From: Cliona cf. orientalis
Taxonomy: Eukaryota > Porifera > Demospongiae > Clionaida > Clionaidae
DNA length: 64,000 nucleotides
NCBI GenBank assembly: GCA_963930775.1
Contig: OZ005689.1
Coordinates: forward strand, 26,534,058-26,598,057
Reading direction: 5' to 3'
The translations under genes were made by a program, and so were the position numbers. Under the pieces are notes generated by a model. It was not told the origin of the DNA and searched no databases. It saw nothing but the letters and a program-made list of their open reading frames with translations. Below, in pieces: positions 1 through 11,604 of this stretch; the stretch's first letter is position 1; each line of letters starts with the position of its first letter.

Positions 1-130
1 CGGCAATCAATTAAATGGACCTGGGTGGAGCCGTTCGAAATGAACGTAAAGATCGAGCAAGAGTTGAATTTCGTTGTTGACAACGACAGCCGATTGTTCT
101 TAGATGCCCAAGAAGGTAAAAAGGTGAGCG
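1..130 (+). repeat. Family A TA-element, truncated copy at window edge
   Basis: This stretch matches the middle of a repeat found again at 13.7, 24.1-24.2 and 36.4 kb. It holds an ATG at 40 that opens 28 codons (MNVKIEQELNF... ...RLFLDAQEGKK) ending exactly at a GTGAGC splice-donor-like site (position 124). Similarity to the other copies stops near 130, so the copy is truncated or its other end lies left of the window. Confidence 0.75.
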
Positions 131-437
131 AAAAACTTCGTTCCAGCCTTATATTGTAGAGCAACACAAGAGCTATTGAATGGTGCTTGAATCATGGGAA
201 TCCATCCAGGGGAACCAAAACGTACCACTTTTTGCACGAGGCACTTTTTGTGAGCGCTTGCGAGTAGCATGCACAAAAGCGCTTGCCGCGGAGCTCATGA
301 ATGTCTCCGGGTTATGGGACTTGAACGAGCAGAAAGTAGAAGAGTTCCTCTGTCTTCTGGTCTTTGTTTGGAGTCCTAGAAGTGAAAGATGGCCTAGATA
401 GAACAAGTAAGAAAAATAGATAAAAAAACGGCAAAAA
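131..437. other. No recognisable gene
   Basis: Short open frames occur on both strands but none resembles a known domain. It may be degraded upstream sequence of the PIF1-like relic that follows. Confidence 0.5.
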
Positions 438-851
438 TTGCATGCACTGGAATGTGCCACCGGATGCACTTCCTGGATCTGCAACAATTGGACCGCTGGC
501 TTAACGGCTGCTATCGGAAGCGTGGAACAGTTTCCTTTGATTCTGGGTTGGGCAATAACTGTTCATAGAGTTCAGGGTATGACTATAAGCAGCAATGTAT
601 TTGTGTTGGATTCAACAATCTTCGCCTCGGGGCAGGCTTGTGTAGCACTAAGTAGGGTAAAAAAATCTGCCCAATTACATCTGCTAGCTTTTGATCCAGA
701 TAATACAATTATTAATGTCAGATCATTATATGGGTTACAGCCTCTCATGCAGTCTAATCCTGTTTGCGTTCAGCCTGCAGGTTCATGCATACACCCTAAA
801 ACCATTCAGCCTAGTCCCTGTACTATCACAGATGTAGATGCTTCGGTCTGA
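438..851 (+). pseudogene. PIF1-type helicase, C-terminal fragment
   Basis: The translated segment carries the last PIF1-family helicase motifs. [20 protein letters not shown] corresponds to the T(I/V)H-x-x-QG motif, and [13 protein letters not shown] to the GQ-x-YVALSR motif. PIF1 proteins are 5'-3' DNA helicases of superfamily 1B; full helicases need several hundred residues, and the Walker A and B motifs are absent here. No good start codon is seen, since the frame opens on TTG. Animal PIF1-like genes often belong to Helitrons and an OTU-like fragment lies just downstream, so this may be a Helitron remnant. No Rep/HUH motif was seen, so a decayed host-type PIF1 gene is equally possible. Confidence 0.7.
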
Positions 852-1097
852 ACCCTTCATCCATCGACTTTCTAAAGGAAGTTACTGTAAATGACATGGG
901 CAGGATTGAATGCATTTTTAGACTTACAATGCATGCTTTTTGCTACCAAAAGAGCAGTTTCAACAATTTTTTTACTATCCAGCTGTTGATCCAAAGACTT
1001 TATTCCTAACCAGTTCCATATTCCACTCAACACTCTGTAACTGGATACATATACAGCTTCTCAATTACATTCTGCTATATTAGAAGCACTTACTCCA

Positions 1098-1956
1098 GTG
1101 CGTACTATAGGGAATTGTGACTGTCTGTGGAATGGTATATCTAATTGTCTCTGTGGTAGTGAGAGATACACGTACAGCTTGCGCTTACTAACTGCTTATG
1201 GTTTAATAAAATTCAAGGAGAGAATGGTTGCACAGCTTTGTGTGCAGTACCTTGGTGATACGGCTGGTGCTGATTGTAGATGGTCCGATTTGCTAAGAAT
1301 TCCAATCACACCAACGGCGTGGGGGACAGACTTCCATGTATAATATGTGAGCGAATTTGAGAAAAGGGGTAACTTCGCGCAAAACGCGATTTTTTGTCAC
1401 TTTTCAGCCTACCACCATTTCAAGCCAGTAAGAGGCCTAGGATTCAGACTTGGTTTGCAAGCAGTTTGGACCTTCTACTTCACAGATCCAATGTTAGTGT
1501 TAGAAGCTAGAGCACGCCTCCTGTCCCGAGCGGTGAGCCGCCAAAGAGGGCCATAAAACGGCGTTTTTCGAACGCAATCGACGCGAGCTCTCGCCCCGCC
1601 CATACCGGAAGTGGGCGGGGCTCGCGATTTGCAGCGAGTATAGTAGGATGATGGAAGAATATTCATGCCAGGTTTGACATTCATAGCTGCTATGGTTCCA
1701 AAGTTATAAGCGTTTTAAAACCAAAATTCGGGAAATGCGCGAAGTTACCCCTTTTCTCAAATTCGCTCACATATGTGATTTCAGTAGTTTTGCCATTTTC
1801 ATGTTTACGTCATTTGTATGTGAACAGGACAGAGTACCCATTGATTCCTCAGTAGATTTGACACAACTATCTGCTTATTTTTATTCTCATGGTGAGAGAT
1901 GTACAGCTCATCAGTTGCACTGCTCGGAAGAGGCATGTTCAAAGCTTACCACATGA
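1098..1956 (+). pseudogene. OTU-like cysteine protease fragment split by a MITE
   Basis: The part at 1098-1343 reads IGNCDCLWNGISNCLCGSE then LRLLTAY, the pattern (D)GNCL-x-n-(A/S)(I/V)S of OTU-like and vertnin-like proteins, and ends with AWGTDFHV, the region that carries the active-site histidine in OTU families. The part at 1774-1956 continues with an open frame containing SHGERCTAHQLHCS, which fits the region after that histidine. Between them lies a 430-bp MITE. The frame also seems to shift after the insertion, and the expected GDGNC is changed to GNCDC, so I call this a pseudogene. OTU proteases cleave ubiquitin-like chains and also occur as passengers in Helitrons. Family assignment is by pattern only. 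Confidence 0.5.
1344..1773. mobile_element. MITE with ~37-bp TIRs inserted in OTU-like gene
   Basis: Both ends read TATGTGAGCGAATTTGAGAA inward, and the inverted match continues through a GGGGTAACTTCGCGC block. The interior is GC-rich and has no convincing ORF. A TA target duplication is likely, although left-flank TA/TAATA ambiguity prevents an exact boundary. The TGTGA...GAAAA ends resemble those at 2213, 10968, 23847, 33057 and 36054. Confidence 0.85.
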
Positions 1957-2212
1957 AAGATGGATTAGAGATCCTATATGCATGTTTTTCATATTGACCA
2001 TTTTGTGGGGCTAATGTACACCACGGAATCACATAAACAACAAATTCCAGTCCCCTACAGTAGGTGGTATAGTGCAAATTAATGCCTGCATTTAATTAAC
2101 CATGAATATTAATATATGTATTGGTAGTCAATATAGTGGAGTGTTAACCATTTCTGTGGTGTGAACCTTACTATATTTTGTGTGAATCTCTTGACTAATC
2201 CTGCATTGCATT

Positions 2213-2615
2213 TGTGACCTGCTCTGAGAAAAGGGACCTTAGCACATAAATATTCATTTTCCAATAACGGCTGAAATGTGAAAAAATCTGCTTTTCTTCA
2301 ATTTTCTACTTTTTAGTCTATCAAAAAATTGAAGGTTTTGGCTTCATTTTGATATATTATGTTTATACATATGTATCAAGTAAAATGTAGCTATGGGCGC
2401 ATTTAATTGCTCCGATATATGCACCATAATATAGAATTTAATTTAAAAACGCCTATTCTCAGAAAACGACTGTATCTACCCGAGTGAATAAAAATGGTCA
2501 TAACTCCACTTGTGATCAATAGTTTTCCTTGCAACTTGCACCATTGTACTCAGTATAGACAGAGCTATCTATCCATGCTAAAATCTCAATATTCCTTTTC
2601 TCAGAGCAGGTCACA
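2213..2615. mobile_element. MITE with TGTGACCTGCTCTGAG TIRs
   Basis: The left end TGTGACCTGCTCTGAGAAAA is answered at 2593-2615 by its reverse complement. The ~400-bp interior is AT-rich and non-coding. Flanks give TT rather than a clean TA, so the target duplication is unresolved. The end motif groups it loosely with the other TGTGACC elements in this window. Confidence 0.8.
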
Positions 2616-3243
2616 TTTAATCTTTTTCTGCAGATCACATACTCAACTGTTAGTGTTAGTGTTAGTGTTGTATATTGCTCACTACCCTATCATCGTTACC
2701 TTATCAAGATAAGTTATATATTGTACTGTGAATAGCATGGCAGGGTTACAGACATTACCACTAGATATTCATATTATGATCACCAAATTATTGAACTTAA
2801 CCGATTAATCGCGATAGACGCAAAATCGCGTCAAGCGCATGCGCGTCGCGAAGCGCGATAGACGCATTTTTGCGTCAGCTGCAAGAGCGACAGTTTATCA
2901 AGCCCTACTGTTCTAGTGTCAAGACTGCGGCCTACCACACACTACTTATCGTCGAGCGTGACCCTTGAGGTAAGAGTTTACGTAGTAATTTGTGGTAGCT
3001 ACTATAAAACAATTTCTCAAAAAATTGAATTTTTAGTTGACATGATGACAGGCCCACACGCATGCCTGTCTAGTCTGTGAAGTTACACATGCCAATATAA
3101 TATTATTTGCAATAATATTTTTTGGATTATTGAACAGTGTTTGATAACAATATAAACCTAGAATCTATATACAAAACTAATATCTACCTATTCTAACTAC
3201 TAACCTAAGCCTACCTATTCCAACTACTAAACTAGAAACAACT

Positions 3244-5928
3244 ATGACAAAGAGACTCTACAGCACAGAGCAAGTGCTCGATTCTCTTGTAGATGAAGAG
3301 TGGGAAGATCAAGATGAACCAATGATGGATGGTAGCGATGAGGAATTCTCTGATTTTGATGAAGATGATGACGACATTGATCATCCACCCTCAGCTGAAC
3401 CTCCATCCCCCCAAAACTCTCCACCCTCTTCACCATCACATTCACCGTTGTCTCCTGCATCTTCTCCTTCAACTCCACCTCCTGCTCCTTCCCCGACTGT
3501 TCCACCTTCCTGGTCCACTACGTTGAATCCAGTGACCATCAAGCCCTTCACCTCACCTGTCGGACCAACTGTTCCCATCCCCGATTCACCTATCGACATC
3601 TTCAACCTCTTTTTTACGGAGGATATCCTGCAAGATGTTGTGGATGAATCCAACAGATATGCAGAACAGGTGATGGGACAAGAAAAATTTGACAAGTGGA
3701 CAAAAATATCACTCACTGAGCTTAGAGCCTACATGGGATTTTGTATTTTGATGGGAATAAACAAACTTCCCTGTATCGAAGATTATTGGAGAAGAGATCC
3801 TTCCCTTCACTATTCACCCATAGCGGACAGAATTACGAGGGACCGCTTCCGCGACATCAACAGGTACCTCCACTTCGTCGACAATGACACACTTGTACCA
3901 CGGGGCTCTCCAGGATACGACAAACTTGGAAAGGTTCGTCCAATTGTCGACCATCTCTCGACAAAGTTTGCTGAGCTTTATAATCCCAACCGTGAAACTG
4001 CAGTGGACGAAGCAATGATAAAATTTCAAGGACGGTCATCACTCAAACAATATATGCCCATGAAACCAATCAAACGGGGTATAAAAGTGTGGGTACTGGC
4101 TGACAGCCATAACGGTTACTTTTCCAAATTTGAAGTGTATACCGGCAAAACTGCCTCACCTGAGAAAGGTCTTGGATCGCGAGTAGTGAAGTCCCTCACT
4201 GAGCCGCTCAAGCACAAATTCCACCACGTCTATTTCGATAACTTTTTTACAAGTGAGCAGCTCCTAGCAGACCTGGAGGAAGATGGTATCTACGCTTGTG
4301 GGACAGCAAGGAAGGATCGCCGAGGCTTTCCACCTGCACTAAAACAATCCAAGTTCAAACAGAGGTAGATATATGCACACGTGTACGTGTACATATACAA
4401 TAGCAAGTACATGTGCATGTGCATGTGCATGTACATGTGCATGTACATACAACATGCATGTACATACACATGCCACGAGGTTTCAACTTGCACAAACAAG
4501 CTATCTGGTTTATGATAATATATAGCTCTTGTGCAAGCAGAAACTTCGTAGCATGCACATGTATCATGCCATGAACTACCATTGACGCTGAACATGTATA
4601 CACATACTTAGTCTCATGGGCCAGTCCCACCCATTCAAAAAGGGAGAAAGGATTGTGCATCCAGCGGAAATGCGCAATTGTGGTGTGCATCAAATAGAAA
4701 GTAACAGCCATGTGTATGGATCACATACACGGTGTATGCACTACACATAACTACAGTCTTGTAACATCATATGACTACGCTGATTGGGCTACAAGGACAA
4801 GAAAATGTGACACTTTTTCACGAGTGCATATGAAAGGGGGAAGAGGATAGGCAGGAGACTAATATCTATGAACATAATATTACCGTAGAATCCCGCGATT
4901 ACGCCCCCCCTCGCGCATAAGCCCCCCCTGCATTTTTAGCTCAAGTTCCTGCATAGGTAGTTTTGTCTCGCGTATAAGCCCCCCCTCCCTGACTGTAAAA
5001 TGGAGTCCATAAGTCAATAAAAACAGTAGCTACAGCTAGTAAACTAGCTATTTGTGTCATCATATGCCTTACTTTGTCGTTTTTCTCGAGTTTTGCCCAC
5101 CAAACAGCCAGAGAAAGTACAGAGATCGCGCGCCCACGTGCATTCGGCGGTCGGTAATGGTCGTCACACGGAAATGTTAGGATCCCGCGTATAAGCCCCC
5201 TCCCCACTTTTGCCCAATCCTAACATGCACAAAGGGGGGGCGTAATCGCGGGATTCTATATTTTTATAATGCTAATTTACTTACTCGACAGGGGAGAATC
5301 CACTACAGTGCAGAAGGGCAAAGTGTCCGCTTCGGCTTGGCAGGACAGGAAGGTCGTGATGGTAATGGCAACCAACTGTCAACCGTCAGATATTGGAGAC
5401 GTTCCGAGGAAACTGATAGATGGTTCCCAGATCCACATCCCATGTCCACAAGCTATCATCCTCTACAATTGCTTTATGGGAGGAGTCGATAACGGAGATC
5501 AAATGAGAGGATACTACGAGTGCAGGAAACGCAGCAGAAAATTTTATAAATACATCTACCACTTCTTATTTGACGTCACAGTAACTAATTGCTTTATCTT
5601 ACATAAGCATTTTGGCCATGGGATGAAGATGAGTTTGAAGGAGTTTCGCTTGAAGCTGGCTTCCCAACTCATCGGTGACTACTGTAGCCGTAGTCGTCTT
5701 GGTCGAAGACCTTCCGTGGTTCGCCCCCTTCCCATCCGACACTTCCCTGTAAAGGTCAATGCAGACAATGCTGTAAACAGGAGGAGAGGTCGCTGTGTAC
5801 GGTGCCAAAAGAATAACAAAAGGGTGGACAGTAGTTGGTACTGCCGTGAATGTGATGTCTGGCTTTGCCACACAGGAGATACCACAACAGACTGTTTCAT
5901 GTCGTGGCACACACACTTGAACATATAG
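3244..5928 (+). CDS. piggyBac transposase, two exons (3244-4364, 5292-5928)
   Basis: Joining 3244-4364 to 5292-5928 gives 1758 nt, 585 codons plus stop, close to the ~590-600 residues usual for the family. The junction (donor CAGAG|GTAGAT, acceptor CTCGACAG|GGGAG) restores KFKQR-GEST, where piggyBac proteins are normally continuous. An acidic, proline-rich N-terminus (about residues 15-95) precedes the DDE_Tnp_1_7 core. Acidic catalytic candidates are visible: TAVDEAMIKFQG, HHVYFDNFFTS and GGVDNGDQ (two Asp). The C-terminus has a Cys-rich domain (RCVRCQ, WYCRECDVWLC, CFMSWH) like the piggyBac end-binding finger. The protein cuts and pastes DNA at TTAA in the nucleus. The intron is unusually long because a MITE lies in it. 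Confidence 0.9.
4888..5256. mobile_element. MITE in piggyBac intron, TA-flanked
   Basis: Ends read GAATCCCGCGATTACGCCCC on the left and its reverse complement on the right, each flanked by TA (4886-4887, 5257-5258). The body repeats C-rich CGCGTATAAGCCCCCC blocks and is non-coding. TA target and size suggest a Tc1/mariner-type non-autonomous element, which is inference. Confidence 0.85.
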
Positions 5929-5993
5929 TGAACTATAGCTTACAAAAGTGAACAGTAAACTAGTTTTGAAGTTTTATGTATGACACTATGTAA

Positions 5994-6042
5994 ATGTCCC
6001 TCCCCCCCCCCCCCCCCCCCCCCCCATCGGCTCCATTTGTCT

Positions 6043-6074
<32 letters not shown>

Positions 6075-6130
6075 CCGTTTCTCTCACACACTCTCTTTAT
6101 TCTCTCCCAAGCCCCTCTCACAACTCCCAA
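5994..6130. repeat. Poly(C) tract and CT/CA microsatellite
   Basis: A run of about 24 C starts at 6002, followed by (CT)n and (CA)n stretches up to about 6110. It lies downstream of the piggyBac stop codon. No coding sense; the remaining piggyBac sequence to 6558 shows no gene. Confidence 0.9.
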
Positions 6131-6567
6131 TTTTTTTACACTTACCTTTCACAACGTAAAATGTCGCCGCCCAAATTTGAATCTTGCTACTTGAATTGCC
6201 ACGATCTGTACAATAATATTCAAGCGGGTAAGTATAATAGCTAGCAGAGCAAACAAGCGCTATAGCTACGCTTAGCCAATGGCCGATTGAAGCTAAGAAA
6301 CGCTGGTGACAGCGTTTTATAATCGCTCCTATGTTACCGTGCACTCACTTTATCTTACCTCGTTGGATGATCGCTTTCATAACTCCGCTTAGAATAGAGA
6401 CTAGTCCACGATTCTTGCTTCTTTGAGTAGCTTAGAGAACGCTCTCGACGTTGGCCACTTGTTGTCAATACAAAAGTTCATCCCCTTAGGAGATATGATC
6501 TCTGAAGTCACGCGGTGTACAATTTTTCTCTCCGCCCAGAAATTAACTTCGCTGTATTGGGTACAAC

Positions 6568-8700
6568 GGGATCGACTAAGTTCACCCTGTTTGAAACGGT
6601 TACGTCATTGGTCCCACCCACTTCACGCGGCCCGCGCAGCGCATCGTTGGCCGCCGCTAGTACTTGCACTCTGAACCACCCATAACACCAAAATTAATTT
6701 TGCCATCAACAAAGAAGTCAGAGCTAGAGCTAGAGAAGGTTGTGTCTGTCTGTTTGTGCCATGGCCTGAAGAAGAGGTAGTAGTACAGCAGGTATGTTCA
6801 CGCCTGGAGGAGCTTGGATTGTTTCCATGTAGCAGACCTACTGCAAAGGTACGTGCACTCATTAGCCTCAAACCCAGGCTCAAGAGCTGAGTCATCTTTA
6901 TTAGAAATTAATAGTAAAGGTACTTGTAGAGGTGCAGATTCTATAGTAGCAGCTTGCTCTGTTAGTCAGTTGATCATAAATCAATGGTGAAAATTACTAA
7001 TAACTTTATTAGCTTTGTAGTCCACAAATCTGCAATTGCATATCGACATCAAGCTCTCCCTTGTGTACACATCTTCACTGTACGAAACTATGGAACTTTG
7101 AAGCTATATAGAAACACTAAGTTTATTATACTACTGGTAGTTACATATGTCACTGTGTCAAGGGACTTCAAAGGAATGGTACCTGCTATGGATAGGATAC
7201 CTTGATGAGCTGCTCTCATCATATGCAAAGGCAACGTGAGTATATAGCTATGGTACACACGTACGGTAGACCATCAAAATCCAGGTCTGGAATAGCCTTG
7301 TACCCAGGTCAATTCACAAGGCTAGGTCTGGAAATACATTGTCGGTGGAAAAGAGAATAATAATAGTATCAGTACAGACACACAAATTAAAATAATGTAA
7401 AAATATAGTTATATAAATAGAAAATAGTCACTTTGATGTTCACTCTTTGCCAAATATGTCCTGTACAAAGGGGAAATATTCCCTCTATACAATACAGAAT
7501 TCAATATTTGCTTATGGAAGGTGCGTTAAAATTAATTAAAACATTGGAAACCAAGGATAAACATTCTAAATAGCCAATTGCTACATGTTCAACAATGTAT
7601 GCACACACACACGTACACATACACATACACAAGTACATACATACAGTTATTATCCAATTCCAGAGTACCTAAAGTGGTCAGGAATGGTACTAAGCCAATC
7701 AAATATACTGCTACTATTCAATAGATATGTGAAGGGCTATAATAATATTATTATAATATGAGAGGGGATTGGAGTGGTACATGTACATGTACATGTAACC
7801 CGTGTACTTACGTTTTTCATAACGTGGGTATGTTTTCCATAATGCAGCTGGGACCAGAAAGAGGAGTGGGTGTGGCGATTGCCAAGGCTGTGGCTACCAA
7901 GCAACAGGACTGTGGCACCTGCATCAATTGGGAAATTGTGTACTTAAATCTTTGATATATTCAAGTATTAAAGACACCGTTGATTTATGTTCAATTAGGC
8001 ATTCACTTGACTAAGAGAGCAAACTGCTAGCTACTGTAGAATCTGCACCTTCACCCGTAATTTTAATAAAGGGCTATTCCAGATAATAGGCATACACCCC
8101 TATGGAGGAAGAGATATATATATGTTCATTACCCTAAATACCAATTAAAGTGCAAAAATAACCATCAAAACTAATCAATTTGCTCATTTTACCCTATAAA
8201 ACTAATCAATAATCTCGATTTCACCCTACAAAACTAATAGTAATTCCTCCATACCCTGACCAGCTACTCCATCAAATTATACTAATCATTCACTGCCATC
8301 CCCCCTCAATACTTTATTACTATCTACAATACCTCATTAAAACCTTTACTATTAATTTTTTAATAAAGATGACTCAGCTCTTGAGCCTGGATTTGAGGTT
8401 AATGAGTGCACGTACCTTTGCAGTAGGTCTCAGGACTACATGGAAACAATCCAAGCTCCTCCAGGCGTGAACATACCTGCTGTACTACTACCTCTTCTTC
8501 AGGCCATGGCACAAACAGACAGACACAACCTTCTCTAGCTCTAGCTCTGACTTCTTTGTTGATGGCAAAATTAATTTTGGTGTTATGGGTGGTTCAGAGT
8601 GCAAGTACTAGCGGCGGCCAACGATGCGCTGCGCGGGCCGCGTGAAGTGGGTGGGACCAATGACGTAACCGTTTCAAACAGGGTGAACTTAGTCGATCCC
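6568..8700. mobile_element. MULE-like non-autonomous element, long TIRs, 9-bp TSD
   Basis: The element is bounded by GGGATCGACTAAGTTCACCC and its reverse complement, and flanked on both sides by GGGTACAAC (6559-6567, 8701-8709), a perfect 9-bp target duplication. The TIRs are very long: 6568-6917 matches 8345-8700 inverted with few differences. A further stretch (6918-6965) pairs with about 8005-8055, so the right arm has itself taken a ~280-bp insertion. The interior has no transposase-like ORF. Long TIRs and a 9-bp duplication are classic for Mutator-like elements. Near-identity of the arms suggests a fairly recent insertion. Confidence 0.85.
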
Positions 8701-8773
8701 GGGTACAACGCGCGTGCGCAAACTCCGCGTTTAATCGGTTAAGAGAATGCCTTATATACTCTCAAGTATCAAC

Positions 8774-9383
8774 CATGACCTTTGACGCGGATTATTATGT
8801 GTTCTCACATAGAAAACAATTAGATTTTGGATCAGCATTGGGTGCCGATAAAGGAATCATCTTGCCAGATAGTCTGCTCCTTGAAGTATTGCATTGCATG
8901 CACACACTAGAGCCGAGGTAATTACGGATTTCTGTGTATCGAGGCAGTTTGATAGTTTTGCCGAACTTCAATGGTATTTGGAGAACTATTGGCAATTAAT
9001 GGACACGGGAGATTTTAATATGGTAGGACATGAGAGTGGGCAGGTATTGAAAATCGCATGCCCCAGTGCTAGTAACAGGCTATGGAGCTGCAACCAGGAA
9101 GCAGGGATATAAGCTCCAATCCTTATGGGAGCACTATGGCGATGACTATGGAGTGTTTGGGTTTGAATATGATACCGATCCAACTTCCATGTTCATTCCT
9201 AGCTTCCCACCCCTGAATAATCCTCCATCAAATTGGAGTACTGTTGAATTAGATCAACCATACACTAGGGATTGTCCAATTAGTCCATGGAAAAGTGAGA
9301 GGATATGGTGTGACCTCACCAATAAATTCTTTAAAAAACATCATCGTTCACCCACATCTGAAGAAAGACTTGATATGGAGTAA
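8774..9383 (+). pseudogene. Unidentified broken coding segment
   Basis: Starting at ATG 8774 the plus strand has coding-like stretches in three successive frames: MTFDADYYVFSHRKQLDFG... to about 8921, then ...FDSFAELQWYLENYWQLMD (8894-9112 frame), then ...HYGDDYGVFGFEYDTDPTSMF to a stop at 9383. Continuity in composition suggests one decayed ORF, or exons of a short-intron gene, although no intron of sensible length links the first two. I recognise no domain. It starts 35 bp after the piggyBac right end. Confidence 0.35.
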
Positions 9384-10967
9384 ACTGTATTTACTTGCAC
9401 TATCCACTTTTATGCAGGATATAACAATATAGTCCAAGAGACAATAATTATCAACTATGCGCACACAGTTAAACAGTGTAAAGCAATATTCATCTTTTTC
9501 TGATTTGTGTATTGCTTTGTGATTCCATCAGGTCAACACCAGCAAATTAAAGCACCATTGCAGGGGGTATGCAGGCAAGCTAAAATATGTGGCGCAATGT
9601 GCAATACTGTACAAAGAACAATGGCAGCGTTAAGTCTGGTGTTGCTCAATTTCTGATCTGCCATTGAGCTGCCTATTTTGAAAATAATTATACCCCTCCT
9701 GCAAAGCCTGCTATTACAGCTATTGTTATTTTATTACTACAATAATTATTATAGTTATCACCACAAAAATTTGTGGAACTCATACCATTTTCATGATTAC
9801 CTCGTCTGTGATGCTATAATTCTATATTAATACAAGTGTAAAAACAATTGAATAAAATTGGAGGAAGTAGGGATGACAATGCTAAAAAGTACACAAACAA
9901 GATTTTTAGGGATAAGAGATAATCACAACCACTATACATCCCTACGCTTGCTTTTTGAGTAGCATGATAATATAAAATAATTTACTGACAGGGAGAACAT
10001 GAATTTCTCCCACATGGAAATCAAGAACACTTCAAGGATAGCATGCCTTGAATAAGTTGACATTAATAGGTCTGTAATTTTAATCAACAAACACACTAGT
10101 TTCTGTTCTTTTTTATTGCATGAGTGCAACTATAGTAAGTATGGATAGGAGGTGCCAAAGTTCGCACGTGCGCGTAAAAGTAGTAGCCACGCCCTTCGTT
10201 AACTCGCCTTAGCTGTTTTTAGGTGGCCAAATAGCGATGTCATGAGACTCTAGCACGAGTATAGCTATTATTAATTCATCGACTATCTTTGTCACTACTG
10301 AGCTGGCTGTTATGCCGACTGCTGAGGGCCGTGCCGCGCCCGTACGTTGAGGCCTCGAGTCTCCATATCCAAGCGTAGTACTCTGAGCGCTGCACGCGCT
10401 AGCCTCTAGCTAGGTTTGCTTTATCGCGCTCTCATTCGCGCTCGCACTGGCCCAGCTTGTGCGGGAGAGCCTGGCTAGGCTAAGCTAGCTTGGTTCGAGG
10501 CGCTAGCTGGCATGCTATAGCGCTAGCGGCGGTGGCGCGCGCCGCTGACTACAGTCACGACTTCACCATGGCAACGCATTATGAGCATGCGCATTATATG
10601 ACAAAAATGGTGTATCGGACACACCCTATCCTTAATGCGCTGTACACACCCACCACTATGCGACTGTAGAGATAACGCAAAACTAGCGTGTCACTGCACT
10701 GCGTGCTACAAAAATTAATAGAATTTATGAGAACTCAGGTGTGAGGTCCAGAGAGTCTTGAGATAGCCTTGGAAATGACAAAGAAAGAAAGAAAGATTGA
10801 CAAATGGCTATTTTATTGAATATCTGGTTCTGGCATATACAATTGAGTTGATGGATGATCTTGGTTTTGTTAGATAGATAATTTGCTGTAGATTCTGATT
10901 TTGACACTTAGAAATTTCATGAAGTTACCTGTTCTGAGATATTTGGATTTTTGCAATGTATTACATA
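9384..10967. other. Non-coding; AT-rich then a GC-rich block
   Basis: 9384-10137 is AT-rich with no ORF of note. 10138-10634 turns GC-rich and is bounded by GGATAGGAGGTG and CACACCCTATCC, a weak inverted match that may mark another small element. 10635-10967 again holds nothing recognisable. Confidence 0.5.
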
Positions 10968-11604
10968 TGTGACCAGATTTGGGAAAACCCTCCGTATGGG
11001 ATTTTTTCAGAAAATTGAGTTTGATGCATGGTTGATAAGCTCTACCATAGAGCTAACCCGCGTTCAAGTCTTAGGCCGATCGCGCGCTTCGTTGTAGAGA
11101 TACAGCGCTTTGTTTGCGATCGCGCCACACCCCCAATAATTGAGAAATTATGGTCTAAAGGCGTTGCTATGCACGCGTATGGCGTTTCCGCATACTACGC
11201 GTGACCCGGTGTCACAGGACCGGAGCTCCCCTCGGGTAGTTTCCCCGGGGGAGGATATGCCCTAGGACGAAACTTCCCCCCCCCCGGAGCGAACGTCCTA
11301 GGATGAAATCACCCCCTCCAGGATCGATTCTCCGGGATAAAATACCCTAGGATGTTAGCTCCCACGGAGAATCTATCCTAGGATGAGAGCTCTCCAGAGC
11401 CTCTATCCTAGGATGAGAGCTCTCCAGAGAATCTACCCTCGGATGAGAGCTCCGCGGAGAATATATCCCGATCATGGTATCATATAGCTCCCCCAGAGAA
11501 TAAGCTATAATTAAATAATAGCTAAGTATTATCATTCTGCCAGTGAGTGGGTATTTTGTAGAGTGTGATATAATTATTATGTCACAAGATGTCACTACTA
11601 TCAG

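Larger units (their letters stand above)
2801..8738 (+). mobile_element. piggyBac element, TTAA-flanked, carrying later insertions
   Basis: TTAA occurs at 2797-2800 and 8739-8742. The element begins CCGATTAATCGCG and ends with the complement-like CGCGTTTAATCGG, giving a short imperfect TIR. Inside are a piggyBac transposase gene (3244-5928), a MITE in its intron (4888-5256) and a MULE-like insertion (6568-8700) that ends about 30 bp before the right terminus. Subtracting insertions leaves about 3.4 kb, a normal size for the family. TTAA targeting is diagnostic of piggyBac. The coding sequence looks intact, but the 2.1-kb insertion between gene and right end probably hampers mobility. Confidence 0.85.

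Noticed and set aside
4290-4711. Cys/Thr/His-rich minus-strand ORFs in the piggyBac intron
   Set aside because: Produced by (ACATGTGC)n repeats; composition is purely repeat-driven.
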